Assembly (NCBI GenBank): GCA_013141155.1
Contig: JABFRM010000218.1
Coordinates: 1-32,436 of the forward strand
Length of the DNA stretch: 32,436 nucleotides
Direction of reading: 5' to 3'
Source: Methylococcaceae bacterium
Lineage (GTDB): Bacteria > Pseudomonadota > Gammaproteobacteria > Methylococcales > Methylomonadaceae
The notes under the pieces: model-generated
What the model was told of the DNA's origin: nothing
The model's input: only the letters and a program-made list of their open reading frames with translations
Databases searched by the model: none
Shown here: positions 6,979 through 14,851 of the stretch, piece after piece
Position numbering within the stretch: position 1 is the stretch's first letter
How the letters are laid out: every line of letters starts with the position of its first letter
Program-made: the position numbers and the translations under genes

Positions 6979-7836
6979 ATGAACGATGATCAACCTCCGA
7001 GTAGTCATTCACCGCATAAAAGCTGGATTGGCAAGTTAAGTCAATTATTAAGCGGTGAGCCACAAGATCAGGAAGAGTTATTAGATATTTTAAGAGAGGC
7101 GCAAGAAAATCATTTATTGGATTCTTACGCACTCTCGATGATTGAAGGCGTGCTTAGAGTTGCTGAAATGCGGGTGCGGGACATTATGATCCCGCGGGTG
7201 CAAATGGTGGTGGTTGCTAAAGATGAAAATTTGGAAGCGATTTTTCCATTGGTGATAGAATCTGCACATTCGCGCTTTCCCGTGATTGCCGAAGATCGCA
7301 GTAAGGTGGTTGGTATATTGCTGGCTAAAGATTTGCTTACCCATGCCCTGGATCATAAAGTGGTGCGGGTCGAAAATATTATGCGTCCAGTCAGTGTGGT
7401 GCCTGAAAGTAAACGTTTGAATGTCTTATTAAAAGAATTTCGATCCAATCGTAACCACATGGCTATCGTGGTGGATGAATATGGCGCGACTGCTGGTTTA
7501 GTGACCATTGAAGATGTGCTGGAGCAAATTGTTGGCGAAATTGAAGATGAACATGATGATTTCGATGATGAAGTTTATATTCGTCAACGTAACGACCATG
7601 AATATACGATTCAGGCATTAACGCCCATTGAAGAGTTCAATGCGTATTTCTCTACGAGCCTCAGTGATGAAGCGGCGGACACCATCGGTGGTTTTATATT
7701 GCATGAGTTGCAACACATGCCTAAAAAAGGCGAACATGTTGAGGTTGATCATTTACGTTTTGAAGTGATGCGCGCGGATAGTCGGCGGGTGCATTTATTA
7801 AAGTTAAAGATGAAAGGCAGTAAACTGGCTAATTAA
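6979..7836 (+). CDS. corC: CorC/HlyC-family CBS-domain protein
   Basis: A 285-residue cytoplasmic protein with two CBS domains (about residues 65-190, beginning MRVRDIMIPRVQMV) and a C-terminal CorC_HlyC/transporter-associated domain (about 205-282). E. coli CorC has 292 residues and the same layout; it was linked to magnesium and cobalt efflux, and related proteins bind adenine nucleotides. There is no membrane part, so it is not a full CNNM transporter. AGGAA lies upstream, overlapping the end of ybeY. In many gammaproteobacteria lnt (apolipoprotein N-acyltransferase) follows; here an 86-base gap and galE follow instead. Confidence 0.92.
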   Translation: MNDDQPPSSHSPHKSWIGKLSQLLSGEPQDQEELLDILREAQENHLLDSYALSMIEGVLRVAEMRVRDIMIPRVQMVVVAKDENLEAIFPLVIESAHSRFPVIAEDRSKVVGILLAKDLLTHALDHKVVRVENIMRPVSVVPESKRLNVLLKEFRSNRNHMAIVVDEYGATAGLVTIEDVLEQIVGEIEDEHDDFDDEVYIRQRNDHEYTIQALTPIEEFNAYFSTSLSDEAADTIGGFILHELQHMPKKGEHVEVDHLRFEVMRADSRRVHLLKLKMKGSKLAN

Positions 7837-7922
7837 AAATGCTACGCTATTTAGAGTTCTTGGGTTATCAGTTTGTTTCAGAATGTGTAGGGCGGTTATT
7901 ATGCCTTTAAGGACTATTTATA

Positions 7923-8981
7923 ATGCAGCAAACGACAGTTTTAGTGACAGGTGGTGCGGGTTATATTGGTAGCCATACCTGCGTTGAATTATTGCAAGCA
8001 GGGCATCGCGTTGTGGTAGTGGATAATTTATCCAATAGTAAGACCGAATCGTTGCTGCGGGTTGAAAAAATAACCGGTAAAGCGCTTAAGTTTTATCAAT
8101 TGGATATTTGTGATAAAGCTGCATTGCAAAAGGTATTTATAGAGCAGCCTATTGCAGCAGTTATTCATTTTGCGGGTTTAAAAGCGGTGGGGGAGTCTTG
8201 TGCCTTGCCCGCAAAATACTATCAGAATAATGTTTATGGTACCTTGGTGCTTGCCGAAGTGATGGCGGGAGCGTGCGTTAAAAAGCTGGTATTTAGTTCC
8301 TCGGCGACTGTTTATGGCGATCCGCATACAGTGCCTATCACTGAAGGTTTCCCGCTGTCGGCAACAAATCCTTATGGGCGTTCAAAATTGATGGTGGAAG
8401 ATATTCTCAGGGATTTCTCGGTGGCTGATGAACTCGCTGCCCCTTCTGAAAACCCTTGGAAAATTGCCTTGTTACGGTATTTTAACCCGATTGGTGCGCA
8501 TGAAAGTGGCTTGATTGGTGAAGATCCGAATGGCATTCCGAATAATTTGATGCCGTATATTGCACAAGTGGCGGTCGGAAAGTTGCCGCAATTATCAGTG
8601 TATGGCAATGACTATCCAACAGAGGACGGTACTGGCGTCAGAGATTATATTCATGTGGTTGATTTAGCTAAAGGCCACTTAAAAGCTTTGGCAGCTCTGG
8701 ATAAACTATTCTATCAATCAGGGGCTTGCAAAGCGTTTAATTTAGGGACTGGGAATGGGTATAGTGTATTAGAAATGTTGAACACGTTTGAGCAAATTAC
8801 GGGGAAGCCAGTTAAGCATATCATTGCACCACGCAGAGTCGGTGATGTCGCCGCCTGTTATGCGGATGCGACGTTTGCGCAAGCCGCATTGGATTGGCAA
8901 GCTGAGAAATCTCTAGCGGATATGGTGAAAGACACCTGGCGTTGGCAGATTAATAATCCCCGAGGGTATGCCGATGTTTAA
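7923..8981 (+). CDS. galE: UDP-glucose 4-epimerase
   Basis: A 352-residue short-chain dehydrogenase/reductase that interconverts UDP-glucose and UDP-galactose with bound NAD. The nucleotide-binding motif is [11 protein letters not shown] at about residues 8-18. The catalytic Ser and Y-x3-K pair are in SSATVYGD and NPYGRSK, and RYFNPIGAH is the sugar-binding block. It is slightly longer than E. coli GalE (338) because of a short insert around [19 protein letters not shown] lies about 10 bases before the ATG. The WecA-like gene downstream suggests a role in polysaccharide precursors, although some family members act on UDP-GlcNAc instead. Confidence 0.95.
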   Translation: MQQTTVLVTGGAGYIGSHTCVELLQAGHRVVVVDNLSNSKTESLLRVEKITGKALKFYQLDICDKAALQKVFIEQPIAAVIHFAGLKAVGESCALPAKYYQNNVYGTLVLAEVMAGACVKKLVFSSSATVYGDPHTVPITEGFPLSATNPYGRSKLMVEDILRDFSVADELAAPSENPWKIALLRYFNPIGAHESGLIGEDPNGIPNNLMPYIAQVAVGKLPQLSVYGNDYPTEDGTGVRDYIHVVDLAKGHLKALAALDKLFYQSGACKAFNLGTGNGYSVLEMLNTFEQITGKPVKHIIAPRRVGDVAACYADATFAQAALDWQAEKSLADMVKDTWRWQINNPRGYADV

Positions 8982-9013
8982 ACTATATTTAGTGCAAGGT
9001 TTGTAGGATGTTT

Positions 9014-9034
9014 TATTGGCAGTGTTCGCCAATA
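9014..9034. terminator. Small hairpin after galE
   Basis: TATTGGC at 9014-9020 and GCCAATA at 9028-9034 form a perfect 7-bp stem with loop AGTGTTC, 32 bases after the galE stop. No true T-run follows, so termination is only possible. Confidence 0.35.
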
Positions 9035-9167
9035 TTTAAATACATTGCAAAATGCAGCTAAGTTTTAATGATAGATAAACGAGTCGTTTTTGTGTGTGGT
9101 TTGTTTTATACTCAAGCTTAAAAAATTAACTTTCGACTTAACTGATCCTTACTTATTATTCGTATTT

Positions 9168-10475
9168 ATGTTGGCAAGTCATTTTTTTATATCGTTGCTC
9201 GCCACCCTTGTCTTGATTAAGAGCTTGTGTCCTATTGCTGTAAAAATAGGTCTAACTGATCATCCCTGTCATAGAAAGCAACACAAAGTTCCAACGCCGT
9301 TAATTGGGGGTTTGGCTATTTATTTGGGCATAGGGGTCACTTTGCTCTTAAGTGAAGTACATTTCCCTAATCAAATGGCCTATCTGATAGCCTCTGCGTT
9401 GCTTGTTGGTGTTGGATTGGTCGATGATTATAAAGGGCTGGGGGTTAAAATAAGAATAGTGGCGCAAATTGTCGCAGCGCTTATTATGACTGAAATGGCG
9501 GACATCAAAATCGTAAGCCTGGGGAATTTGCTTTTTACAGGAGATATAGCGCTGGGCAGTCTGGCAACACCTTTCACGATATTTGCTGTTGTTGGTGGCA
9601 TTAATGCCTTCAATATGATTGATGGTTTAGACGGTCTTGCTGGAACATTGGCGTTGGTTTCAATGGCTGCTTTAGCCTTGGTGTCTTGGTTTGCGCAGGA
9701 TATGCTGCTGCTTGATTTTTGCATTATTGTCATGGCGGCCATCATGGCCTTTTTGGCGTTTAATTTACGGGTGATGGGACGCACCAGTGCCGGTGTTTTT
9801 TTAGGGGACACTGGGAGTACCTTGCTTGGATTTACGGTATGCTGGTTAGCGATTGGTGCTTCTCAAAGTGAAAGCCCATTGCTTGCACCGGTTACGGTTT
9901 TGTGGATTATTGCCATTCCCCTGTTTGATTCGGTGTGCATCATGATACGGCGGCTGGGTCGTCGGCGCTCGCCTTTTCAACCAGATCGTGAGCATTTGCA
10001 CCATATCATGTCCTTAACTGGGTATAGTGTGAATGAGGTTGTTGCACACCTGGTAAGTTATGGTTTAGTCATGGCGATTATTGGCATAGTCGCGGATTTG
10101 TTTTTCAACATTCCAAATGGCATGATTCTGCTCTTTTTTTTAGTGCTGTTTATTTCTCATTATTGGGGCATGGATCATGCCTGGATTTTTTTGAAAATTA
10201 GGCGTTATCTCCTCACGCGTCGACAAAACCCTAAGCAAATTGTATCAAGGCGTGCTTGGCAAAGGCGGGTAAATTCCAATGCTGTGGTTGATATTGAGCA
10301 ACGCAGTATGGATAGGCGTCAGATCATAAAAGGGCGACGATTTGTGCCAACGGAACTGCAATTGGATAAATTTTATCGCTGTGAAGAAGACATGGATAAT
10401 CCCGCGTATCGAAAAAAACTGAAAAATAAAATAAAAGTTTTTTGGTTTAATTTTTATGTTGACCGTAAATCGTAA
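9168..10475 (+). CDS. wecA: WecA-like polyprenyl-phosphate GlcNAc-1-phosphate transferase
   Basis: A polytopic inner-membrane enzyme that loads a sugar-1-phosphate onto undecaprenyl phosphate, the first step of many surface glycans. The family motifs are clear: HRKQH near the N-terminus, VGLVDDYKGLG, NAFNMIDGLDGLAG, VFLGDTGSTLLGF and REHLHHI. Around ten hydrophobic segments are visible. The frame is open back to a TTG at 9090, but homologues begin about 35 residues before HRKQH, which fits the ATG at 9168 (435 residues). Neither start has a good ribosome-binding site. The C-terminus carries an unusual basic cytoplasmic extension of about 90 residues (MDRRQIIKGRRF, then DKFYRCEEDMDNPAYRKK) beyond the last membrane span. 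The exact sugar is not predictable. Confidence 0.88.
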   Translation: MLASHFFISLLATLVLIKSLCPIAVKIGLTDHPCHRKQHKVPTPLIGGLAIYLGIGVTLLLSEVHFPNQMAYLIASALLVGVGLVDDYKGLGVKIRIVAQIVAALIMTEMADIKIVSLGNLLFTGDIALGSLATPFTIFAVVGGINAFNMIDGLDGLAGTLALVSMAALALVSWFAQDMLLLDFCIIVMAAIMAFLAFNLRVMGRTSAGVFLGDTGSTLLGFTVCWLAIGASQSESPLLAPVTVLWIIAIPLFDSVCIMIRRLGRRRSPFQPDREHLHHIMSLTGYSVNEVVAHLVSYGLVMAIIGIVADLFFNIPNGMILLFFLVLFISHYWGMDHAWIFLKIRRYLLTRRQNPKQIVSRRAWQRRVNSNAVVDIEQRSMDRRQIIKGRRFVPTELQLDKFYRCEEDMDNPAYRKKLKNKIKVFWFNFYVDRKS

Positions 10476-10809
10476 ATTACGCTTAAGGTATTGTAGTAAA
10501 AATTATTTAGATGGGTTAAAATTGGCGAGCGTACAACATCTTGCTTAATAATAAGGGAATTCGCAAGTTTACGGAGTTAAATTGTACGCTAGACTGGCTT
10601 AAAGTTATTGTTTGTTTCATACGCCTGAAGAGTAATCGCCAGGTGTTGAGCATATAAATCTAAGTGGTTTATGTTCGGCAAAGTTTTTGTGCTGTCTGAG
10701 AGCGAAGTGCTTTGTGAATTAATGGCTTGAAGTTAAAGTTTGAGGTTCATTTCTAAAAAGCGGAATGTTATTGGATGGTTTTTTATATTGTTATTATGAG
10801 GAATTTTCT
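10476..10809 (+). other. Intergenic region before the VPLPA-CTERM gene with distant inverted repeat
   Basis: No coding frame was supported in these 334 bases. AGCGTACAA at 10528-10536 and TTGTACGCT at 10582-10590 are perfect 9-bp inverted arms 45 bases apart. They could be two operator half-sites or the ends of a small element. The rest is AT-rich leader, possibly holding the promoter of the secreted-protein gene, but no convincing -35/-10 pair stands out. Confidence 0.45.
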
Positions 10810-11307
10810 ATGTCAGTTTTTAAAACGATGGTTTTAGGTTTATGTTTAAGTGTTCCGATGTTGGCGGGTGCCACCACTACAAGCTTTTATTCCAGCACTG
10901 ATCTTAATGCGCCATCAGCTACATTGCCGTTTGATGGTACTGGATCTGCTGCTGTAATGAGTACTGCGGGAGCCACTAATTTTTCTGACATTATCAAACT
11001 AAGTGTCACTAGCTCTGAAGTTGCTGACATTACGTTTGCAAATCAAGCGTTTGGCGGTCTTTTTGACATCACCGGATTTTTGGCCGATGATCTTACTAAC
11101 GGATATACAGGCTTGAATTTTGCTAATCTTGGAATGGGTGATTACGTTTTCCAAGTAACTGGAACAAGCGCAGGCATTTCTGGTGGTTTGTACACAGTTA
11201 ACACCGTAGTGAGTGCCATTCCTGTTCCAGCGGCAGTTTGGTTTATGGGATCTGCCATGGTAGGTTTGTTTTCTTTCAGAAAACGTAAAATCGCGCTTGC
11301 TGCATAA
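10810..11307 (+). CDS. Secreted protein with VPLPA-CTERM-like sorting signal
   Basis: A 165-residue protein with a signal peptide (MSVFKTMVLGLCLSVPMLAGA), a Ser/Thr/Gly-rich low-complexity body, and a C-terminal tripartite tail. The tail has the motif IPVPAAVWF, a hydrophobic helix (MGSAMVGLFSF) and a basic end, RKRK. This is the PEP-CTERM/VPLPA-CTERM arrangement handled by exosortases in bacteria that make extracellular polysaccharide. The ATG at 10810 is chosen because GAGGAA sits 7 bases upstream and a signal peptide follows at once; an in-frame upstream start at 10765 would bury it. The body resembles no enzyme I recognise. The WecA-like gene just upstream fits a polysaccharide context. 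No exosortase gene is in the window. Confidence 0.85.
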   Translation: MSVFKTMVLGLCLSVPMLAGATTTSFYSSTDLNAPSATLPFDGTGSAAVMSTAGATNFSDIIKLSVTSSEVADITFANQAFGGLFDITGFLADDLTNGYTGLNFANLGMGDYVFQVTGTSAGISGGLYTVNTVVSAIPVPAAVWFMGSAMVGLFSFRKRKIALAA

Positions 11308-11378
11308 GCATACCGTGTAATTGGTTAGGATATAGCGGCATGAGAGTGCGGCTACTGACTAACAAAGTAAATTTTATT

Positions 11379-11405
11379 AAAAGGAGCTACCAAGCTCCTT
11401 TTTTA
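11379..11405 (+). terminator. Rho-independent terminator after the VPLPA-CTERM gene
   Basis: AAAAGGAGCT at 11379-11388 and AGCTCCTTTT at 11393-11402 make a perfect 10-bp stem around ACCA, and the T-run continues to 11404. It lies about 70 bases after the stop codon and before rdgB. Confidence 0.9.
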
Positions 11406-11449
11406 TTGGTGTGGTTATTTAGCCACAGTCACTAAAGTTTCCTGTCATC

Positions 11450-12058
11450 ATGCCCCAATCTTTTTCACCTCAGCAACAAATCGTCCTTGCCAGTGGCAAT
11501 CAGGGCAAAATCAAAGAAATCCAAGCGATCTTAGCGCCGCACCCGATCTTAGCGCAGTCGCACTTTAACGTACCAGAAGCAGAAGAAACGGCGACTACGT
11601 TCATTGAAAACGCGCTGATCAAAGCCAGAAATGCCGCGTTGCATTGTCAACTGCCTGCGTTGGCGGATGACTCAGGGTTGGTGGTGGACGCACTTAACGG
11701 TGCACCTGGGGTTATTTCTGCGCGCTATGCAGGGGTTGGCAGTAGTGATCAGGATAATGTGCAAAAATTATTGACTGAGCTTGCAGGCGTGCCAGAGGCT
11801 GAACGTACGGCGCGGTTTATGTGCGTTATCGTGTTTATGCGTCATGCGGAAGATCCTGTTCCGCTAATTGCCCAAGGGGTTTGGGAAGGGCGTATCTTAA
11901 CCGCCGCCATCGGTACTCATGGCTTTGGTTATGATCCGGTTTTTTGGATTCCTTCACATCACTGTACCTCAGCCGAATTATCGGCAACGCTTAAAAATAC
12001 CCTGAGCCATCGCGCACAGGCGCTACAGCAACTTAAACACTTATTATTGACCGCTTAA
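11450..12058 (+). CDS. rdgB: XTP/dITP pyrophosphatase
   Basis: A 202-residue HAM1/RdgB-family enzyme that hydrolyses non-canonical purine triphosphates (dITP, XTP) to monophosphates, keeping them out of DNA and RNA. The substrate loop is ASGNQGKIKEI near residues 14-24; ADDSGLVVDAL holds the catalytic acidic residue. HGFGYDPVFW and LSHRAQAL match the C-terminal purine-recognition blocks. Length matches E. coli RdgB (197). The kinase gene begins 10 bases after the stop, so the two are probably co-transcribed. No strong ribosome-binding site precedes this ATG. Confidence 0.96.
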   Translation: MPQSFSPQQQIVLASGNQGKIKEIQAILAPHPILAQSHFNVPEAEETATTFIENALIKARNAALHCQLPALADDSGLVVDALNGAPGVISARYAGVGSSDQDNVQKLLTELAGVPEAERTARFMCVIVFMRHAEDPVPLIAQGVWEGRILTAAIGTHGFGYDPVFWIPSHHCTSAELSATLKNTLSHRAQALQQLKHLLLTA

Positions 12059-12068
12059 GCAAACTCAA

Positions 12069-13121
12069 ATGCAAGCCACCCTCGACATTGCGCGTCAATT
12101 TAGCCAAGATTCAACACCACTATCGTTAAGCCCGTTGGGTAATGGTTTGATCAATGAGACGTTTTTAGTTACAGGTACCGGTTTGCCCTGGGTTTTGCAA
12201 CGCATTAATCGGCAGGTATTTCCGCAGCCACAGTGGTTAATGGATAATTTGCACCTGCTCAGCCAGCATGTGCAGCAAAAACCGCCAGCACAAGTGCGGT
12301 TGAATATTCCTGACATTTTATTGTCTGTAGCACAGCAAAATCATGTCATAGATGCAGCAGGGCATTATTGGCGCGCCTTGCAATTTGTACCGAACAGTTA
12401 TAGTAAAGAACAGCTTACCAGCCTTGCTGATGCCGAACAGATTGGCTGGGCATTAGGGCACTTTCATGGCTTAAGCAGTGATTTGGATGCCAATTTGCTG
12501 CATGATACTTTGCCCGGCTTTCATATTGCGCCAGATTATTTAAACGCTTATCAGCAGGCACTAAGCGCGGTCAATAATATTGCAGCAGATGCCGATTACC
12601 GCTTTTGTCTTGCGTATATTGCAAGCCATCAGGCAAGCGTTAATGTGTTGGAAGTGGCTAAATTAAGCGGCGAGTTAACTTTGCGCGTGATGCACGGTGA
12701 CCCGAAAGTGAATAATTTTTTATTTGACCAACATACGCAACAGATTATCAGCTTGATTGACCTAGATACCGTCAAGCCCGGGTTATTGCATTACGATATC
12801 GGTGATTGCCTGCGCTCTTGTTGTCATAACAGTGCCGATGATACTTTTGATTTGGTGATTGCCGAGGCGATATTAAAAAACTATCTTGCCGAAGTGCGGG
12901 ATTTTTTTACAGTGGCGGATTATCAGTATTTATATGCGGCAATTGAATTGATCCCCTTTGAATTAGGGCTGCGTTTTTTTACGGATTATCTGCAAGGCAA
13001 TCGTTATTTTAAGGTGACTGACCCACAACAAAACTGCCAGCGTGCGGTGCAGCAATTTAAGCTCAGTGCCAGTATTCGGCAACAGCGAGCAGCACTTGAG
13101 CGGCTGATTACGCGGCTATAA
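12069..13121 (+). CDS. NahK-like sugar kinase of the aminoglycoside phosphotransferase fold
   Basis: A 350-residue kinase with the APH/choline-kinase fold. NGLINETFLV is the nucleotide loop and VLQRIN holds the likely ATP-contacting region. The catalytic block MHGDPKVNNFLFD (about residues 209-221) and the metal-binding LIDLDTVKPGLLHYDIGD follow. The pattern LQRIN plus HGDPKVNN plus DLDTV-PG is that of N-acetylhexosamine 1-kinase (NahK) relatives, which phosphorylate a sugar at its anomeric carbon. General phosphotransferases of this fold are an alternative. It sits directly behind rdgB. A kinase making GlcNAc- or GalNAc-1-phosphate would fit with the glycan genes upstream, but the substrate is inference. 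Confidence 0.8.
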   Translation: MQATLDIARQFSQDSTPLSLSPLGNGLINETFLVTGTGLPWVLQRINRQVFPQPQWLMDNLHLLSQHVQQKPPAQVRLNIPDILLSVAQQNHVIDAAGHYWRALQFVPNSYSKEQLTSLADAEQIGWALGHFHGLSSDLDANLLHDTLPGFHIAPDYLNAYQQALSAVNNIAADADYRFCLAYIASHQASVNVLEVAKLSGELTLRVMHGDPKVNNFLFDQHTQQIISLIDLDTVKPGLLHYDIGDCLRSCCHNSADDTFDLVIAEAILKNYLAEVRDFFTVADYQYLYAAIELIPFELGLRFFTDYLQGNRYFKVTDPQQNCQRAVQQFKLSASIRQQRAALERLITRL

Positions 13122-13125
13122 AGTA

Positions 13126-13154
13126 GTCCGGCAGCATCAGTTTTGCTGCCGGAC
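13126..13154. terminator. Hairpin between convergent genes
   Basis: GTCCGGCAGCA at 13126-13136 and TGCTGCCGGAC at 13144-13154 form a perfect 11-bp GC-rich stem around TCAGTTT. It fills the 41-base gap between the convergent kinase and aminotransferase genes, so it may end transcripts from both sides. There is no T-run on either side, so the mechanism is uncertain. Confidence 0.6.
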
Positions 13155-13162
13155 AAGTTGAT

Positions 13163-14344
13163 TCATATCGCGTCTTTAATTCGGCTTAAGGCTTTTTCTA
13201 AATTCTGCATACTGGTGGCAATGGAAATGCGAATATGACCTTCGCAGCCAAACGCAGAGCCTGGCACCAGCGCAACCCCTGCTTTTTCAATTAAATAGTC
13301 GGCAAACTCAAGATCATTATTGATGTTCGGCAACCGTGCAATCAGTTTTTCGACATTAGGGAAAACATAAAATGTACCGTCGGTTTCCAAGCATTCAACC
13401 CCCTCAATGGCATTCAATTCTTTCACCACATAATCATGGCGTTTTTTAAATTCAACGCACATCCGGTCAATAAAGCTTTGATCACCGGTTAATGCAGCTT
13501 CAGCGGCGACTTGCGAAATTGACGTAGGGTTAGAGGTGCTTTGTGACTGAATGGTACACATGGCTTCAATCAGATCGGCAGGGCCGCCCGCATAACCGAT
13601 ACGCCAGCCAGTCATCGAATAAGCTTTGGATACGCCATTCATCACCACTGTACGCGCATAAAATTCAGGGTGGGCATTGAGAATATTTACAAACGTGCCT
13701 TGTTTCCACAGCACTTTTTCATACATATCATCAGTGGCAATGATGATGTTCGGATAGTCTTTTAACACATCGCCCAAGGCTTTTAACTCTTCCAACGAAT
13801 ATGCCGCACCGGTTGGATTGGAGGGGCTGTTAATAAAAATAAGCCGGGTTTTATCCGTAATAGCTGCCCGTAGTTGTGCGGGTGAAATTTTAAACTGTTG
13901 CGCTTGAGTGGTTTGAATAATAACCGGCACGCCATCAGCCAATAACACCATATCCGGGTAGGACACCCAAAACGGCGCGGGGATAAGCACCTCATCGCCT
14001 TTATTCAACAACGCTTGCGTCAAGTTATAAGAGCTTTGCTTACCGCCGCAAGAAACCAGAATTTGCTTAAGGCTATAATCCAGCCCGTTATCCTGTTTAA
14101 ATTTAGCGATGATGGCCTTTTTTAAACCCACCGTACCGTCAACCGCCGTGTATTTGGTAAAACCATCAGCGATGGCTTTAACGGCGGCGGCTTTAATGTG
14201 GTCAGGCGTATCAAAATCAGGCTCACCTGCCCCTAACCCCACAATATCTTTACCGGCCGCGCGCATTTCAGCGGCTCTTGCAGTAATTGCCAGGGTAGGG
14301 GAGGGTTTAACGGCTTTGACGCGATCAGAAAGTGTTATGTTCAT
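13163..14344 (-). CDS. Aspartate aminotransferase, class Ib type
   Basis: A 393-residue fold-type I PLP-dependent aminotransferase that transfers the amino group between aspartate and 2-oxoglutarate, linking amino acid metabolism to the TCA cycle. Landmarks are VGLGAGEPDFDTP at the N-terminus, KYTAVDGTVGLKKAI, FINSPSNPTGAAYS, TDDMYEKV, and the Schiff-base lysine near residue 239 in SKAYSMTGWRIGY. RISIATS near the end holds the substrate carboxylate arginine. Length and motifs match AspB/AatA-type enzymes; some relatives also act on prephenate. It is convergent with the kinase gene and divergent from the ars operon. Confidence 0.92.
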   Translation of the reverse strand: MNITLSDRVKAVKPSPTLAITARAAEMRAAGKDIVGLGAGEPDFDTPDHIKAAAVKAIADGFTKYTAVDGTVGLKKAIIAKFKQDNGLDYSLKQILVSCGGKQSSYNLTQALLNKGDEVLIPAPFWVSYPDMVLLADGVPVIIQTTQAQQFKISPAQLRAAITDKTRLIFINSPSNPTGAAYSLEELKALGDVLKDYPNIIIATDDMYEKVLWKQGTFVNILNAHPEFYARTVVMNGVSKAYSMTGWRIGYAGGPADLIEAMCTIQSQSTSNPTSISQVAAEAALTGDQSFIDRMCVEFKKRHDYVVKELNAIEGVECLETDGTFYVFPNVEKLIARLPNINNDLEFADYLIEKAGVALVPGSAFGCEGHIRISIATSMQNLEKALSRIKDAI

Positions 14345-14378
14345 GAGCTGGATGTCAGTGGTGTCTAAGTAGGCACTA

Positions 14379-14384
14379 ATTATA
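14379..14384 (-). promoter_or_regulatory. Candidate -10 element for the aminotransferase gene
   Basis: TATAAT on the minus strand, 34 bases before the ATG. The -35 is unclear (TAACAA at 17 bases). Confidence 0.35.
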
Positions 14385-14438
14385 CCCGATGTCTTATTCG
14401 CTTGTTAGCCATTCAAGCGCATCATTGCTGATTTTAAT

Positions 14439-14473
14439 TTGCATTATTTTAATAGTAGTTGTATAATTAAACT
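14439..14473 (+). promoter_or_regulatory. Promoter of the ars operon, probably leaderless, with operator-like dyad
   Basis: TTGCAT at 14439-14444 and TATAAT at 14462-14467 are exactly 17 bases apart. The -10 ends 6 bases before the arsR ATG at 14474, so transcription should start at or within a base or two of the initiation codon. No Shine-Dalgarno sequence is present, consistent with a leaderless message. TTAAT-N12-ATTAA spans the spacer and -10 and is a plausible ArsR operator. Confidence 0.75.
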
Positions 14474-14851
14474 ATGGAAAAAATCATCGCAACCTCGATT
14501 TTTGAATCGCTTTCGTCAGGCATCAGGCTTGATGTATTTCGTTTGTTGGTTAAACAAGGCAAAGCAGGCATGGTTGCGGGTGAAATTGCGACCACGCTGA
14601 ATGTGCCGCCGACGAATCTGTCGTTTCACCTAAAAGCCCTTACTCAAGCCAGTTTGCTAACGGTTGCGCAAGAAGGGCGTTTTCAACGTTATCGTGCCAA
14701 TATTCCGCTGATGTTGGATTTAATCGCTTATCTCACCGAAGAATGCTGCGCAGGGCATCCTGAACAATGCGCGGAAATGCGCGAAGCCTCAAGCTGTTGC
14801 GATGCTCTGTTACCATCCCTTTTATCAACTGCCCTAAAAACATCACCATGA
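14474..14851 (+). CDS. arsR: ArsR-family arsenic-responsive repressor
   Basis: A 125-residue SmtB/ArsR winged-helix repressor that controls its own operon and leaves DNA on binding arsenite or antimonite. The recognition region is NVPPTNLSFHLKALTQASLL (about residues 43-62), followed by the wing VAQEGRFQRYRAN. Cysteines lie only in the C-terminal part: ECCAGHPEQC and SSCC. That resembles ArsR proteins using a C-terminal vicinal pair plus a third cysteine, as in Acidithiobacillus ferrooxidans, rather than the helix-5 CVC site of plasmid R773 ArsR. The start is forced by the promoter, since no upstream start is possible. Its TGA overlaps the arsC ATG as ATGA, indicating translational coupling. 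Confidence 0.92.
   Translation: MEKIIATSIFESLSSGIRLDVFRLLVKQGKAGMVAGEIATTLNVPPTNLSFHLKALTQASLLTVAQEGRFQRYRANIPLMLDLIAYLTEECCAGHPEQCAEMREASSCCDALLPSLLSTALKTSP

Noticed and set aside
9428-9811. 127-codon minus-strand frame inside the wecA-like gene
   Set aside because: Its translation is low-complexity Ala/Ile/Thr/Lys, the expected complement of membrane-protein codons, with no ribosome-binding site.
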